From contig CAZPZZ010000102.1 of NCBI GenBank assembly GCA_964591245.1, positions 1-15,002 on the forward strand: a stretch of 15,002 bases of DNA, read 5' to 3'. Origin of the DNA: CAZPZZ01 sp964591245. Its GTDB lineage: Bacteria > Acidobacteriota > Vicinamibacteria > Vicinamibacterales > UBA8438. The notes below the pieces were generated by a model, which saw only the letters and a list, made by a program, of their open reading frames with translations, made no database searches and was not told the origin of the DNA. Below are positions 14,856 through 15,002 of the stretch, in pieces. Each line of letters begins with the position of its first letter. Positions within the stretch are counted from its first letter, which is position 1. The translations under genes were made by a program, and so were the position numbers.

Positions 14856-15002
14856 CTACTGCGGGGGCCCGTCGTAGGGCGCCCCTGTACCCGACGAGCC
14901 CACAAAGAACTGTGAACCATCCGGCAATGTGATATCCCGTGCATTCGCTGTATTCGATCCATCCTTGGCACCGAAGCCGTCGATGACAAGTGCGGTGCCG
15001 AC
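14856..15002 (-). CDS. C-terminal fragment of an unidentified protein (cut by window edge)
   Basis: The last 48 codons of a minus-strand gene end in a TAG at 14856-14858; the rest lies beyond the window. The fragment reads V-G-T-A-L-V-I-D-G-F-G-A-K-D-G-S and then D-I-T-L-P-D-G-S-Q-F-F-V-G-S-S-G-T-G-A-P, ending P-P-Q. It is rich in Gly, Asp and Ser and looks like the end of a beta-rich, probably exported protein. Codons are GC-ending, as in its neighbours. I do not recognise the family. It converges on the M3 peptidase gene with a hairpin between them. Confidence 0.6.
   Translation of the reverse strand, partial: VGTALVIDGFGAKDGSNTANARDITLPDGSQFFVGSSGTGAPYDGPPQ

Noticed and set aside
14129..14932. 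Plus-strand 267-codon frame inside the M3 peptidase gene
   Set aside because: It is a +1 shadow of the peptidase, rich in Ser, Arg and Pro; the peptidase frame carries the zinc motif and substrate loop.

Overview
The window is a GC-rich bacterial chromosome segment, dense with genes for exported proteins. Nine of the ten intact or pseudogenised genes lie on the minus strand, and one M3-family metallopeptidase is on the plus strand. The proposed lineage is an inference. Many exported proteins, several Tat substrates, signal peptides that often end ...A-Q, and a DUF1592/DUF1552 pair are what I would expect from an Acidobacteriota genome, perhaps Vicinamibacteria-like. Planctomycetes and some marine Gammaproteobacteria also carry such pairs and cannot be excluded. 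No rRNA, tRNA, CRISPR array, insertion sequence or integrase was seen.

Layout, in order of transcription on the minus strand from 12280 down to 91: a large exported di-haem DUF1587/1592/1588/1585 protein (9869-12280); a Tat-exported DUF1552 protein (8447-9799); a cytochrome c'-like monohaem protein whose ATG overlaps the DUF1552 stop (7998-8447); a secreted epoxide hydrolase (6609-7865); a Tat-exported protein of two VOC domains (5386-6474); a 377-bp gap with a hairpin and no convincing gene (5009-5385); a GT4-like glycosyltransferase broken by one in-frame TAG (3776-5008); an exported, membrane-anchored serine hydrolase of the beta-lactamase/penicillin-binding-protein-like family (1806-3638); a family III CoA-transferase (530-1714); and a small exported NTF2/SnoaL-like protein overlapping the CoA-transferase by 17 nt (91-546).

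Across a 374-bp divergent intergenic region that carries a cluster of GTACC half-sites, a plus-strand exported Dcp-like peptidyl-dipeptidase (12655-14793) is read the other way. It converges on the C-terminal fragment of an unidentified minus-strand gene (14856-15002). A 13-bp GC-rich hairpin lies between the two ends.

How the genes may work together (inference): DUF1592, DUF1552 and the c'-type cytochrome look like one co-expressed envelope redox module of unknown substrate. The epoxide hydrolase, VOC protein, CoA-transferase and NTF2-like protein suggest uptake or breakdown of small organic compounds. The glycosyltransferase is unrelated in function and appears to be decaying.
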